Part shown: piece after piece, positions 5,440-12,121 of the stretch
Numbering within the stretch: position 1 is the first letter of the stretch
Layout: the number at the start of each line of letters is the position of its first letter
Source of the DNA: Verrucomicrobiota bacterium
GTDB taxonomy: Bacteria; Verrucomicrobiota; Verrucomicrobiia; Limisphaerales; UBA1096
Direction of reading: 5' to 3'
Length of the DNA: 12,121 bases
NCBI GenBank assembly: GCA_003972865.1
Contig: QOAX01000121.1
Location: 1-12,121, forward strand
Program-made: the position numbers and the translations under genes
Notes under the pieces: model-generated
The model's input: only the letters and a program-made list of their open reading frames with translations
What the model was told of the DNA's origin: nothing
Databases searched by the model: none

Positions 5440-6753
5440 ATGCATGATTTTAGCTTCAAGCGTGGGAAGTTATACTGTGAGAATGTTTCGGTGGCTTCAC
5501 TCGCCAAGAAACATGGTTCTCCGCTTTACGTTTACTCCCACGCCACACTGACGAGTAATTTTCGGCAACTCGACAGCGCCCTGTCGCCGGTGGATCACCT
5601 GGTCTGTTACTCGCCCAAGGCCAACTCCAACCTTGGCGTGCTGCGTGCGTTGGCCAATGCCGGGAGCGGGTTTGACATTGTCAGCGGCGGCGAACTCCAG
5701 CGTGTCATCGCCGCCGGGGGTGATCCGTCGAAATGCATTTTCGCCGGCGTCGGCAAAACGGAGGAGGAAATCGAACTCGCACTTAAGAAAAGCATTTACG
5801 CATTCACCGCCGAGAGCGAGCCGGAAATGGTTCGTATCAACAAAATAGCCCGCCGACTGAAGAAAAAAGCACCGATTGCCATACGGGTGAATCCAAACGT
5901 GGATGCCAAAACGCACGCGAAGATCACCACCGGTACTTACGAGAATAAATTTGGGATCGCCTTCGAGGAAGTTGAGGGCGTGTACAAGCGGGCAGCCAAG
6001 TTGAAGAATCTGCACCTTCGCGGACTGCAGATGCACATCGGCTCGCAGCTCACCGAAGTTGGTCCGTTTGAGAAAGCGGTCAAAAAAGTCGCTCCCTTGG
6101 CCAAGCGCTTGGCTGAAAAACATGGAATCGAGTTTTTCAGCATCGGCGGCGGCTTGGGCATTGCATACGAATCGGCACTCGAGAGCGGCGATGCCAAGTG
6201 GTGGCGTTCGCCCAAGCGCACAAACCTGCTCTCCCCGGCCAAATACGCGGCCAAGCTTGTCCCGCTGCTCACGCCGCTTGGCCTGCGAATCCTGATCGAG
6301 CCGGGACGCTTTATCGCCGGCAACGCCGGCATCCTCGTCACGCGCGTCGAGTACGTGAAGCAGACCGGCGTGAAGAATTTTGTCATCGTCGATGCCGCGA
6401 TGAACGACCTCGCCCGCCCCGCCCTGTATGACAGCTACCACGAGATCGTGCCGCTGACGTGGAAGCCGGGAGATCACCTGAAGAAAAATCAAATTTCTTC
6501 CGACGTCGTCGGGCCGGTCTGCGAGTCCGGCGACTATTTCTGCAAAAATCGTCCGCTGCCAAAAGTCGGCGAGGGCGATCACCTCGCGCTGCTCAGCGCC
6601 GGTGCCTACGGGTTTGTGATGGCGTCGAACTACAACACCCGCGCCAATCCCGCCGAAGTGCTGGTGAAAGGCAACCAAGCCGAGGTGGTTCGCAAACGCC
6701 AGTCGCTAAAGCAGCTTTGGGCCGGAGAAAGCGTCCCCAAGTGGCTGAAGTAA
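5440..6753 (+). CDS. lysA: Diaminopimelate decarboxylase
   Basis: LysA converts meso-diaminopimelate to L-lysine using PLP, the last step of the lysine pathway. The 437-residue fold-type III decarboxylase is complete. It shows YSPKANSN with the PLP lysine Lys60, FAGVGKTEEE (101-110), HIGSQL (199-204), the phosphate loop SIGGGLGI (234-241), EPGRFIAGNAG (287-297), the active-site CESGD with Cys361, and AGAYGFVMASNYN with Tyr390. The ATG at 5440 gives a normal N-terminus; an in-frame TTG at 5422 adds only six residues. A near-exact palindrome copy encodes PLAKRLA (about 219-225). The exporter gene starts 19 bases after the stop, so they are probably co-transcribed. Codon use looks somewhat less GC-rich than in thiG or yggS. 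Identification is firm. Confidence 0.95.
   Translation: MHDFSFKRGKLYCENVSVASLAKKHGSPLYVYSHATLTSNFRQLDSALSPVDHLVCYSPKANSNLGVLRALANAGSGFDIVSGGELQRVIAAGGDPSKCIFAGVGKTEEEIELALKKSIYAFTAESEPEMVRINKIARRLKKKAPIAIRVNPNVDAKTHAKITTGTYENKFGIAFEEVEGVYKRAAKLKNLHLRGLQMHIGSQLTEVGPFEKAVKKVAPLAKRLAEKHGIEFFSIGGGLGIAYESALESGDAKWWRSPKRTNLLSPAKYAAKLVPLLTPLGLRILIEPGRFIAGNAGILVTRVEYVKQTGVKNFVIVDAAMNDLARPALYDSYHEIVPLTWKPGDHLKKNQISSDVVGPVCESGDYFCKNRPLPKVGEGDHLALLSAGAYGFVMASNYNTRANPAEVLVKGNQAEVVRKRQSLKQLWAGESVPKWLK
6094..6107. repeat. 14-bp palindrome, one mismatch
   Basis: C for G at the second position. Inside lysA, read as PLAKR. The next bases (CGCTTGGCTG) begin a partial second copy. Confidence 0.75.
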
Positions 6754-6772
6754 CCTGAGCAACACCCCCGGC

Positions 6773-9052
6773 ATGAATGCCTCCCGGAATCTTTTCGTGC
6801 GTTTCCCGGGATGGCTGTTCGCCGTGTTCCTACTGGGTTCCATCCCGCTAATCTGGCAAACGACGCAGGTCAGCATCGATACCGATCCGCTGACACTGCT
6901 CGAGTCTGACCCGCGGCACCTGGAAACATATGATCGAATCCAGTCGTTTCTCAACGATGACACGGTGGTCGTCATTAGCGTGAAGAGCGATCGACTGTTC
7001 ACCCAAGCCGGCTTGGACCACATCCGCGCCATCAGCAACGCGCTTGGCCAACAACCGGGACTGATCGACGTCAAAAGCCTGACTCACTCGGTCAAGCCGG
7101 TGCGCAAGGGGTTGTCGTTCTCGATGGAGCCGTTCGTTCCGGTAGGGACGCTGAGCGGGGAGCAAATAGCCACGATCCGGCAATTCTCCGTCACGCATCC
7201 GTTGGTGCGCAACATCATGGTTTCACCTGATGGCAAGATCACCCTCATCACCGCCACCTACAAACGAGACCTTTCCACTCCGGCACTGCGCCAGGTGTTT
7301 CGCGATGAGACCGAACAACTGCTTAAGCCATTCGACTCGCCGGACTACAGGATACGGAAAATCTCACTGCCGTTCATCGCGGACGAGATTCGTGAATCGT
7401 TCCTGCACGACCTAAAACTGGTTCTGCCGGGTGCCGCGCTGTTCATCCTGTTCATCATTGGTCTGACACTGCGTTCGTTCCCTTGCCTGGTGATGTTGTT
7501 GATCAGCGAGGTTGCACTCATAGCCATGCTGCCCGGGGTGCTTGGCCTAGCCGGTTTTTCGCTGAACCCGTACAACCTGCTGCTGTTGCCGCTGCTCGGG
7601 GCGATCAACCTGACCATGCTCACCCACCAGTTGACCGCCCTCCGCAAGACAGACGCTGGCCTCCCGATGGACGAACGGTTTGCCGCGATGCTACGCGTGG
7701 TCTTCCGGCCCAGCCTGTTCGCTGCGATCACGACCGCCATCGGGCTTGGATCGCTGGCCGTGAGCGGGGTGTCGCAGGTTCGGGATTTCGGGATCTCAGG
7801 GATGGTCGGCATCGGTGTCATATTCGCGTGGAATTTCGGGCCGGGGCTGTCGTTTTTGCGACTGGGCTGCCACGCTTGGCCAAGCGCCATACTATTGGCC
7901 AGCAAGGACTTGAGGCAGCAACACACCGACTCTTGGTTTCATAGGCTTGGCCAAGCGGCCATGGCCAAGCGATGGCCGGCCGTGGTCGCCACCACGACTC
8001 TTTTGCTCCCGGCACTGTTTGCCGCCGGCCACTTGAACTTGGACATCCGGGCCGTTCGGTTTCTCTCCCCGGACAGTCCCACCCGGAAGATGGCCGAAAT
8101 GATGGACGCACGAATGGGCGGCATCAACATCGTCCAGTTGGACTTCGACACCGGAAAGCCCAACGGGATCAACCAACTGGAGTTCCTGCGCAGGATGCAG
8201 TCCGTTCAGGATTTCGCTGAGGGAACAGAGCGGTTCAGCAGCACCTATTCGTACGCATCGCTGATGGCGATGATGAACGGCATCTGGACGGATGACGAGT
8301 CGGGGGAATTGTCGCTCCCGTCCAATCCCTTGACGCTCAACCTGTTTGTCCTCGCGCTGAAGGCGACGAACTACCCGTTTCTTCAGGCGCTGTGCGACAA
8401 GACAAATCAAAAAGCCCACCTCGTTTTGCGCACCACTGATCTGGCAAGCGGGGAATTCGTCTCCCTTCTGGAATCGGTCGAGCAATTCGCGAAGGACACC
8501 ATGGACACTATGCCGGAAGGCGTCACGGTTTCTGCCAAGGCCGGTTTACACACCATCCTCCAAGCAGACCGGGAAATTGTGGCTGCACAACTTGGAAGTT
8601 TGGTTATCACAATCATCGCAATGCTGGCCGCCATGACTGTACTGTGGCACTCACTAAAGTTGGCCGCCATTTCCCTGGGCATCAGCTTGGTACCGTTGGC
8701 GGTACTGGCGGTCCTTGCGGCGTGGTTTGAAGTGCCACTGAACTCGGTCACGGTGATGGTCGCCGCGCTGGTGCTTGGAATCAGCATCGACGACGCCGTT
8801 CATCTCGTGACGCATTGGGTCCAACTGAAAAAGCAGGGTGTTGAACCAGCCACAGCGCTGGCCAAGTCGCTCGAGGCCAAGGGACCGGCCATCCTGTGCA
8901 CCAGCCTGATCCTGATCGGTTTTTCGGTGTCGCTTGTCTGGATCAGTTTCCCCCCGATACAGGATTTCGGTTGGCTGTCCGCGGCCGCCTACGGAGCCGC
9001 CCTGGTGGCTGTGCTGTGGGCGCTCCCGTCGTTCCTGGCACCCAGAAAGTAG
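6773..9052 (+). CDS. RND/MMPL superfamily exporter (COG1033 type)
   Basis: The 759-residue protein has the two-fold RND layout: TM1 (about 12-30), a large periplasmic loop, TM2-6 (about 214-362), a linker, TM7 (402-419), a second periplasmic loop, and TM8-12 (605-754). The family uses the proton gradient to move lipids or other hydrophobic substrates; the cargo here cannot be told. The TM10 segment keeps the proton-relay-like GISIDDAVH motif (669-677). The matching TM4 segment reads LLGAINLTML and lacks acidic residues, so only the C-terminal half has the charged pair. No membrane-fusion or outer-membrane partner gene is nearby. The 366-400 linker contains three palindrome-related sites. The ATG lies 19 bases after lysA. 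The stop is one base from the stop of the convergent hydrolase gene. Confidence 0.88.
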   Translation: MNASRNLFVRFPGWLFAVFLLGSIPLIWQTTQVSIDTDPLTLLESDPRHLETYDRIQSFLNDDTVVVISVKSDRLFTQAGLDHIRAISNALGQQPGLIDVKSLTHSVKPVRKGLSFSMEPFVPVGTLSGEQIATIRQFSVTHPLVRNIMVSPDGKITLITATYKRDLSTPALRQVFRDETEQLLKPFDSPDYRIRKISLPFIADEIRESFLHDLKLVLPGAALFILFIIGLTLRSFPCLVMLLISEVALIAMLPGVLGLAGFSLNPYNLLLLPLLGAINLTMLTHQLTALRKTDAGLPMDERFAAMLRVVFRPSLFAAITTAIGLGSLAVSGVSQVRDFGISGMVGIGVIFAWNFGPGLSFLRLGCHAWPSAILLASKDLRQQHTDSWFHRLGQAAMAKRWPAVVATTTLLLPALFAAGHLNLDIRAVRFLSPDSPTRKMAEMMDARMGGINIVQLDFDTGKPNGINQLEFLRRMQSVQDFAEGTERFSSTYSYASLMAMMNGIWTDDESGELSLPSNPLTLNLFVLALKATNYPFLQALCDKTNQKAHLVLRTTDLASGEFVSLLESVEQFAKDTMDTMPEGVTVSAKAGLHTILQADREIVAAQLGSLVITIIAMLAAMTVLWHSLKLAAISLGISLVPLAVLAVLAAWFEVPLNSVTVMVAALVLGISIDDAVHLVTHWVQLKKQGVEPATALAKSLEAKGPAILCTSLILIGFSVSLVWISFPPIQDFGWLSAAAYGAALVAVLWALPSFLAPRK
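7873..7886. repeat. 14-bp palindrome, exact copy
   Basis: Exact copy in the RND exporter linker, read in the third frame as AWPS (residues 368-371). Confidence 0.9.
7944..7957. repeat. 14-bp palindrome, one mismatch
   Basis: G for C at the first base. Exporter linker, read as LGQA (392-395). It is followed at once by ATGGCCAAGCG (7961-7971), a half-related site. Confidence 0.8.
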
Positions 9053-9053
9053 A

Positions 9054-9779
9054 TCAGCCGGCCTGAGCCTCGACCCATTCCGTGACCTTGTTGACCATCA
9101 CCGCGAGTGCCTCGTCGCTGAACACGTGATTGGCGCCAGCGATCTCGAAAAACTCCGGCGAGTTCGTGGCCTTGGCGATGATGTCGCGTGAGTCGCCGAT
9201 CGGCACCACGTCGTCCTCCGTGCCGTGCACCAGCAACCACGGCACGCTGATTTGCGCGCCCAAATCAACAACCGAGTGAATCGCCGCCATGTCGTTCATA
9301 AAATTGCTGGAGAGCGGACAGCTTTCCTCCTCCCACATGCAGCCGGCGTCCGGCGTCTCCCCGCCGAACTCGCGCCGGGCAAACTCCCCCGTGTGCACCA
9401 TGCCGGCCAGCGACACCAGCGCGTTGATCCGCGAATCGCTGCTGGTCCGTCTGACCCCGACGGCACTGCCCATGCTGTGGCCAATATAGCAAATCTTCCG
9501 GTCGCCCACTGCGTCAAGGACACTGCCCAAGTCATCGGTTTCCTTGGAGATGGTGCAGACAGCGAACTGCCCCCCGGAGTCGCCGTTGCCGGCGAACGAC
9601 ATGCGGAGCGTCGGGATGCCCGCAGCCTCGAGCCCCTCGGCCAGCGCCACGACAACTGGCCGGTCCTTGTTACCGGTCACGCCGTGACCGATGATGGCAA
9701 TGAAGTCCGAACGGGACTCACCTGCGTGCACGGTGTAGTCGAGTTGTTCGCCCTGTTGGTTTTTGATTTCGCCGAACAT
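9054..9779 (-). CDS. Alpha/beta hydrolase, serine esterase/peptidase-like
   Basis: The 241-residue cytoplasmic-type hydrolase has the nucleophile elbow GHSMG with Ser102, an acid in HGTEDDVVP (Asp189 or Asp190) and a catalytic histidine in GANHVF (His218). HGVTGNKDRP (32-41) suits the oxyanion loop. It resembles small esterase and acyl-peptidase-like hydrolases of the BAAT/DUF1100-like group; the substrate is unknown. The ATG at 9779 (MFGEIKNQQG) is preferred. An in-frame TTG at 9824 would add 15 residues without family character. No signal peptide is visible. The gene converges on the RND exporter gene with one base between stops and is divergent from araB across a 104-base spacer holding a palindrome copy. 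Fold and triad are firm. Confidence 0.88.
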   Translation of the reverse strand: MFGEIKNQQGEQLDYTVHAGESRSDFIAIIGHGVTGNKDRPVVVALAEGLEAAGIPTLRMSFAGNGDSGGQFAVCTISKETDDLGSVLDAVGDRKICYIGHSMGSAVGVRRTSSDSRINALVSLAGMVHTGEFARREFGGETPDAGCMWEEESCPLSSNFMNDMAAIHSVVDLGAQISVPWLLVHGTEDDVVPIGDSRDIIAKATNSPEFFEIAGANHVFSDEALAVMVNKVTEWVEAQAG

Positions 9780-9827
9780 GTGCGGAGGGAGATACCAAGA
9801 GGCCGTGCACTTGGCCAGTTTCAAGTG

Positions 9828-9841
9828 CGCTTGGCCAAGCT
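9828..9841. repeat. 14-bp palindrome, one mismatch
   Basis: Only the last base differs (T for G). Non-coding, in the middle of the divergent hydrolase-araB spacer. Confidence 0.8.
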
Positions 9842-9847
9842 CGCCGC

Positions 9848-9876
9848 TTGTCCGGGCTGGCTGGGTTTGGCAGAAT
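9848..9876 (+). promoter_or_regulatory. Possible promoter for araB
   Basis: TTGTCC (9848-9853) and CAGAAT (9871-9876) are separated by 17 bases, each with four of six consensus matches. Transcription would begin at or next to the proposed GTG start at 9884. It lies just downstream of the palindrome at 9828-9841 in the divergent spacer. Weak pattern evidence. Confidence 0.22.
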
Positions 9877-9883
9877 CCGCGTC

Positions 9884-11578
9884 GTGAAATCCGGAAATAA
9901 AAAAACGCGTTATGTGCTCGGCATCGATTTCGGGACCCTCTCCGGCCGGGCGCTGCTGGTGAATGCCGGCACCGGCGAGGAAATGGCGTGGGCCGATCAC
10001 AATTACAAAAACGCCGTGATCGAGGAGGCGCTGCCCGGCAACAAGGCGCGGCTCAAGCCCCTCACGGCGCTGCAGGACCCAGCCGACTACATCAAGGTGT
10101 TGCGCAAGGCCGTGCCGCGAGTGATGCGACTGGCCAAGGCCAAGCCGGAGCAGGTGCTCGGCATCGGGATTGATTTCACAAGCTGCACCATGCTGCCGAC
10201 GCTTGCCGATGGCACGCCGCTTTGCTCGCTGAAAAAGTGGCGCAACAATCCGCACGCCTGGGTGAAACTGTGGAAGCATCACGCCGCCCAGCCGGAAGCC
10301 AACTGCATCAACGAGGTCGGCTCGCGGCGAAAAGAGGATTTTATCACCGCCTATGGTGGCAAATACTCGAGCGAGTGGTTTTTCTCCAAGATGCTCGAGA
10401 CCGTGCGCGAGGCGCCCAAGGTTTATGATGCCGCCGATCGATTCGTCGAGGCCGGGGACTGGCTCGTTTGGCAGCTCACCGGCAGGGAGAAACGCTGCCT
10501 GTCCGCTGCCGGCTTCAAGGCCATGCGCGTGAGCCGGGCCAAGCGCGGTGGTTGGACCTATCCCGGAAAGGTGTTTTTCAAGACATTGAATGCCAAGCTG
10601 GCCAACGTCGTGGCCGAAAAACTGGAGAGCGAAATCATCGCGCTCGGCAGCAAGGCGGGCGAACTCACACCCACCATGGCCAAGGAGATGGGCCTCCGCG
10701 CCGGCACTCCGGTCGCCGCAGCCAACATCGACGCCCACGCCGCCGTGCCTGCCTGCACGGTCACCGGTGCCGGCAAACTCGTGATGATCATGGGCACCAG
10801 CACCTGCCATCTGCTCGCCGCCAATCGCGAAAAACCGGTGGAGGGCATTTGCGGCGTGGTGCAGGACGGGGTGATTCCCGGCTTCTGGGGCTACGAGGCG
10901 GGGCAATCCGGCGTGGGTGATGTGTTTGCCTGGTATGTGCAAAACGGCATCTCCGCCGAGCTTGGCCAAGCGGCGAAGAAGGCCAAGCAGGACATTTACC
11001 AATACCTTGAGTCACAGGCAGCCAGGCTGAAGCCGGCCGAGAGCGGACTGCTCGCGCTGGATTGGTGGAACGGAAATCGCTCAGTGCTGGTCGATGCCGA
11101 CTTGAGCGGCTTGCTGATTGGTCAAACCCTGGCCACCCGGCCGCATGAGATTTACCGGGCATTGCTCGAGGCGACAGCGTTCGGGACGCAGCAAATCATC
11201 GAGGCATTCACGTCGCAGGGAGTTGCGATCGATGAACTTTATGCCTGCGGCGGGTTGGCGGTAAAGAATCCACTGATGCTCCAGATTTATTCCGACGTCA
11301 CCGGGAGGCCAATCAAGATTGCCGCCAGCGAGCAGGCCAGCGCGCTAGGGGCCGCGATGTATGGGGCGGTGGCAGCCGGTGTTTACAGGGACATTGGCCA
11401 AGCGTCCAAAAAAATGGCGCGAGTGCGACGGAATATTTACCGGCCGAACGCAACGCACAGAAGAATGTACGATCTGCTTTACCGGGAATACAACAGGCTG
11501 CACGACCAGTTTGGCCGAGATCCGAACAGCAGCATGAAGGTGCTCAAAAAACTGCGAAACCAAGCACTTGGCCATTAA
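9884..11578 (+). CDS. araB: L-ribulokinase (FGGY family)
   Basis: AraB phosphorylates L-ribulose to L-ribulose 5-phosphate in arabinose catabolism. The 564-residue product matches the long AraB subgroup of FGGY kinases. It shows VLGIDFGTLSGRALL at the N-terminus, IGIDFTSCTMLP (about 95-106), KKWRNNPHA, the catalytic aspartate in NIDAHAAVPA (about Asp283), MGTSTCHLL (303-311), GVIPGFWGYEAGQSGVGD, and a C-terminal ATP-domain CGGLAVKNPLMLQIYSDVTG (456-475). The GTG at 9884 is chosen because it gives a short lead-in to the first phosphate loop. The frame extends to a TTG at 9848. No Shine-Dalgarno sequence is seen. Neither araA nor araD is in the window. Palindrome-derived peptides ELGQAA (about 359-364) and DIGQAS (about 503-508) lie in variable stretches. 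A HAD gene follows 22 bases later. Identification is firm. Confidence 0.92.
   Translation: MKSGNKKTRYVLGIDFGTLSGRALLVNAGTGEEMAWADHNYKNAVIEEALPGNKARLKPLTALQDPADYIKVLRKAVPRVMRLAKAKPEQVLGIGIDFTSCTMLPTLADGTPLCSLKKWRNNPHAWVKLWKHHAAQPEANCINEVGSRRKEDFITAYGGKYSSEWFFSKMLETVREAPKVYDAADRFVEAGDWLVWQLTGREKRCLSAAGFKAMRVSRAKRGGWTYPGKVFFKTLNAKLANVVAEKLESEIIALGSKAGELTPTMAKEMGLRAGTPVAAANIDAHAAVPACTVTGAGKLVMIMGTSTCHLLAANREKPVEGICGVVQDGVIPGFWGYEAGQSGVGDVFAWYVQNGISAELGQAAKKAKQDIYQYLESQAARLKPAESGLLALDWWNGNRSVLVDADLSGLLIGQTLATRPHEIYRALLEATAFGTQQIIEAFTSQGVAIDELYACGGLAVKNPLMLQIYSDVTGRPIKIAASEQASALGAAMYGAVAAGVYRDIGQASKKMARVRRNIYRPNATHRRMYDLLYREYNRLHDQFGRDPNSSMKVLKKLRNQALGH
10959..10972. repeat. 14-bp palindrome, one mismatch
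   Basis: A for C at the first base. Inside araB, read as LGQA. A weaker relative with three mismatches at 11391-11404 is read as IGQA. Confidence 0.8.
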
Positions 11579-11590
11579 GCCAAATATATC

Positions 11591-11598
11591 GGGAGGGG
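11591..11598 (+). promoter_or_regulatory. Strong Shine-Dalgarno sequence of the terminal HAD gene
   Basis: GGGAGGGG contains GGAGG ending four bases before the ATG at 11601. It is the only clear ribosome-binding site among the window's genes, and it fixes the start of the HAD gene and supports translation-level regulation separate from araB. Confidence 0.8.
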
Positions 11599-11600
11599 AA

Positions 11601-12121
11601 ATGAGTCGGTTCGACGCGGTAATTTTCGACATGGACGGCGTGATCGTCGATAGCGAGCCGATTCATGAAATGTCGTTTTTGGAACTCTGGCAGGAGATGG
11701 GTTACGGCGACAATCACGGTATCCACTTTCCCGATTTTTACGGGCGATCCGACCGCGTCCTTTGGGAGACCTTCATCGAAAAGCATCATCCCCCGCAACC
11801 CATCGAGGAACTCCTCGGACTCAGGGAGGAGCGGCTGGTTCAGCTCCTGCGCGACAAGCAGCCCATCTTCAACGGTGTGCCGGAGTTGGTGCAGCGCCTG
11901 GCCAATCGGTTTCCGCTTGCGGTTGGCTCCGGCTCCGCGCATCGCATCATTGACGAAGTATTGGCGATGCGCGACTTGCGGCGTTATTTTTGTTGTACCG
12001 CCAGTTCGGAAGATGTGGCAAATTCCAAGCCGGAGCCGGATGTCTTTCTGTTGGCGGCCGAGCGTCTGAATGTGAAGCCTGCAAGTTGCTGTGTTATCGA
12101 AGACACCGTAGCCGGGGTTAT
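11601..12121 (+). CDS. HAD-superfamily phosphatase/beta-phosphoglucomutase-like, partial at C-terminus
   Basis: The first 173 residues are present and the gene runs off the right edge; family members are usually 215-230 residues. It has FDMDGVIVDSEP with nucleophile Asp10 and Asp12, a helical cap region (about 20-90), the motif II serine in VGSGSA (Ser110), the motif III lysine in NSKPEPDVF (Lys143) and the start of motif IV, VIEDTVAGV (Glu167, Asp168). This is the subfamily of beta-phosphoglucomutases and sugar-phosphate or phosphoglycolate phosphatases; which reaction cannot be decided. It follows araB by 22 bases on the same strand with a strong Shine-Dalgarno sequence. It probably acts on a pentose-related phosphate, which is inference from position. 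Confidence 0.88.
   Translation, partial: MSRFDAVIFDMDGVIVDSEPIHEMSFLELWQEMGYGDNHGIHFPDFYGRSDRVLWETFIEKHHPPQPIEELLGLREERLVQLLRDKQPIFNGVPELVQRLANRFPLAVGSGSAHRIIDEVLAMRDLRRYFCCTASSEDVANSKPEPDVFLLAAERLNVKPASCCVIEDTVAGV

Noticed and set aside
5497..6678. 393-codon minus-strand open frame opposite lysA
   Set aside because: Shadow of lysA, which has all catalytic motifs in the plus frame.
9821..11002. 393-codon minus-strand open frame opposite araB
   Set aside because: Shadow of araB; low-complexity Gly/His/Arg-rich product with no family character.
15..11404. Palindrome copies as insertion-sequence ends, CRISPR repeats or parS-type clusters
   Set aside because: There is no transposase, no regular spacing, no shared flanks and no target duplications; density is about one per kilobase through ordinary genes.

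Overview
The window is a GC-rich, densely coding bacterial chromosome segment with ten protein-coding genes (two cut by the window edges) and one gene remnant. I see no RNA gene, insertion sequence or CRISPR array, and no gene-free stretch longer than about 110 bases. The gene mix (Tat-exported SMP-30 lactonase, LarA-like isomerase, long AraB-type ribulokinase) and the near absence of Shine-Dalgarno sequences would suit a Verrucomicrobiota/Planctomycetota-type heterotroph. That placement is an inference, not something the sequence proves.

Layout. At the left, a LarA-like nickel-pincer isomerase gene (minus strand, running off the left edge) is divergent from a Tat-signal SMP-30/gluconolactonase gene. 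A run of plus-strand housekeeping genes follows: ndk, a YggS-type PLP-binding protein, thiG, a 5'-truncated remnant of the HldE/RfaE heptose kinase, a GmhB-like HAD phosphatase, lysA, and a 12-TM RND/MMPL exporter. They are closely spaced (8-base overlap up to about 80 bases) and probably form one or more operons. A minus-strand alpha/beta hydrolase gene converges on the exporter gene with one base between the stop codons, and it is divergent from a ribulokinase gene (araB). AraB is followed 22 bases later by a HAD phosphatase/mutase gene, cut by the right edge, which has the only clear Shine-Dalgarno sequence in the window.

How the genes relate. The lactonase, LarA-like isomerase, ribulokinase and terminal HAD protein all suit sugar or sugar-acid catabolism. 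The ndk to lysA run covers nucleotide, thiamine, PLP, heptose and lysine/peptidoglycan metabolism. The heptose kinase remnant directly before a GmhB-like gene suggests a former heptose-biosynthesis pair from which the kinase has been mostly deleted.

The most striking feature is not a gene. A perfect 14-bp palindrome, CGCTTGGCCAAGCG, occurs five times exactly and six more times with one mismatch. Its 8-bp core TTGGCCAA occurs 13 times, where about 0.2 would be expected by chance. Copies lie in genes on both strands, in all three reading frames, in both divergent spacers, between ndk and yggS, and as a cluster in the exporter's inter-domain linker. This looks like a highly iterated palindrome comparable in style to cyanobacterial HIP1, but with a different sequence that I do not recognise as described.
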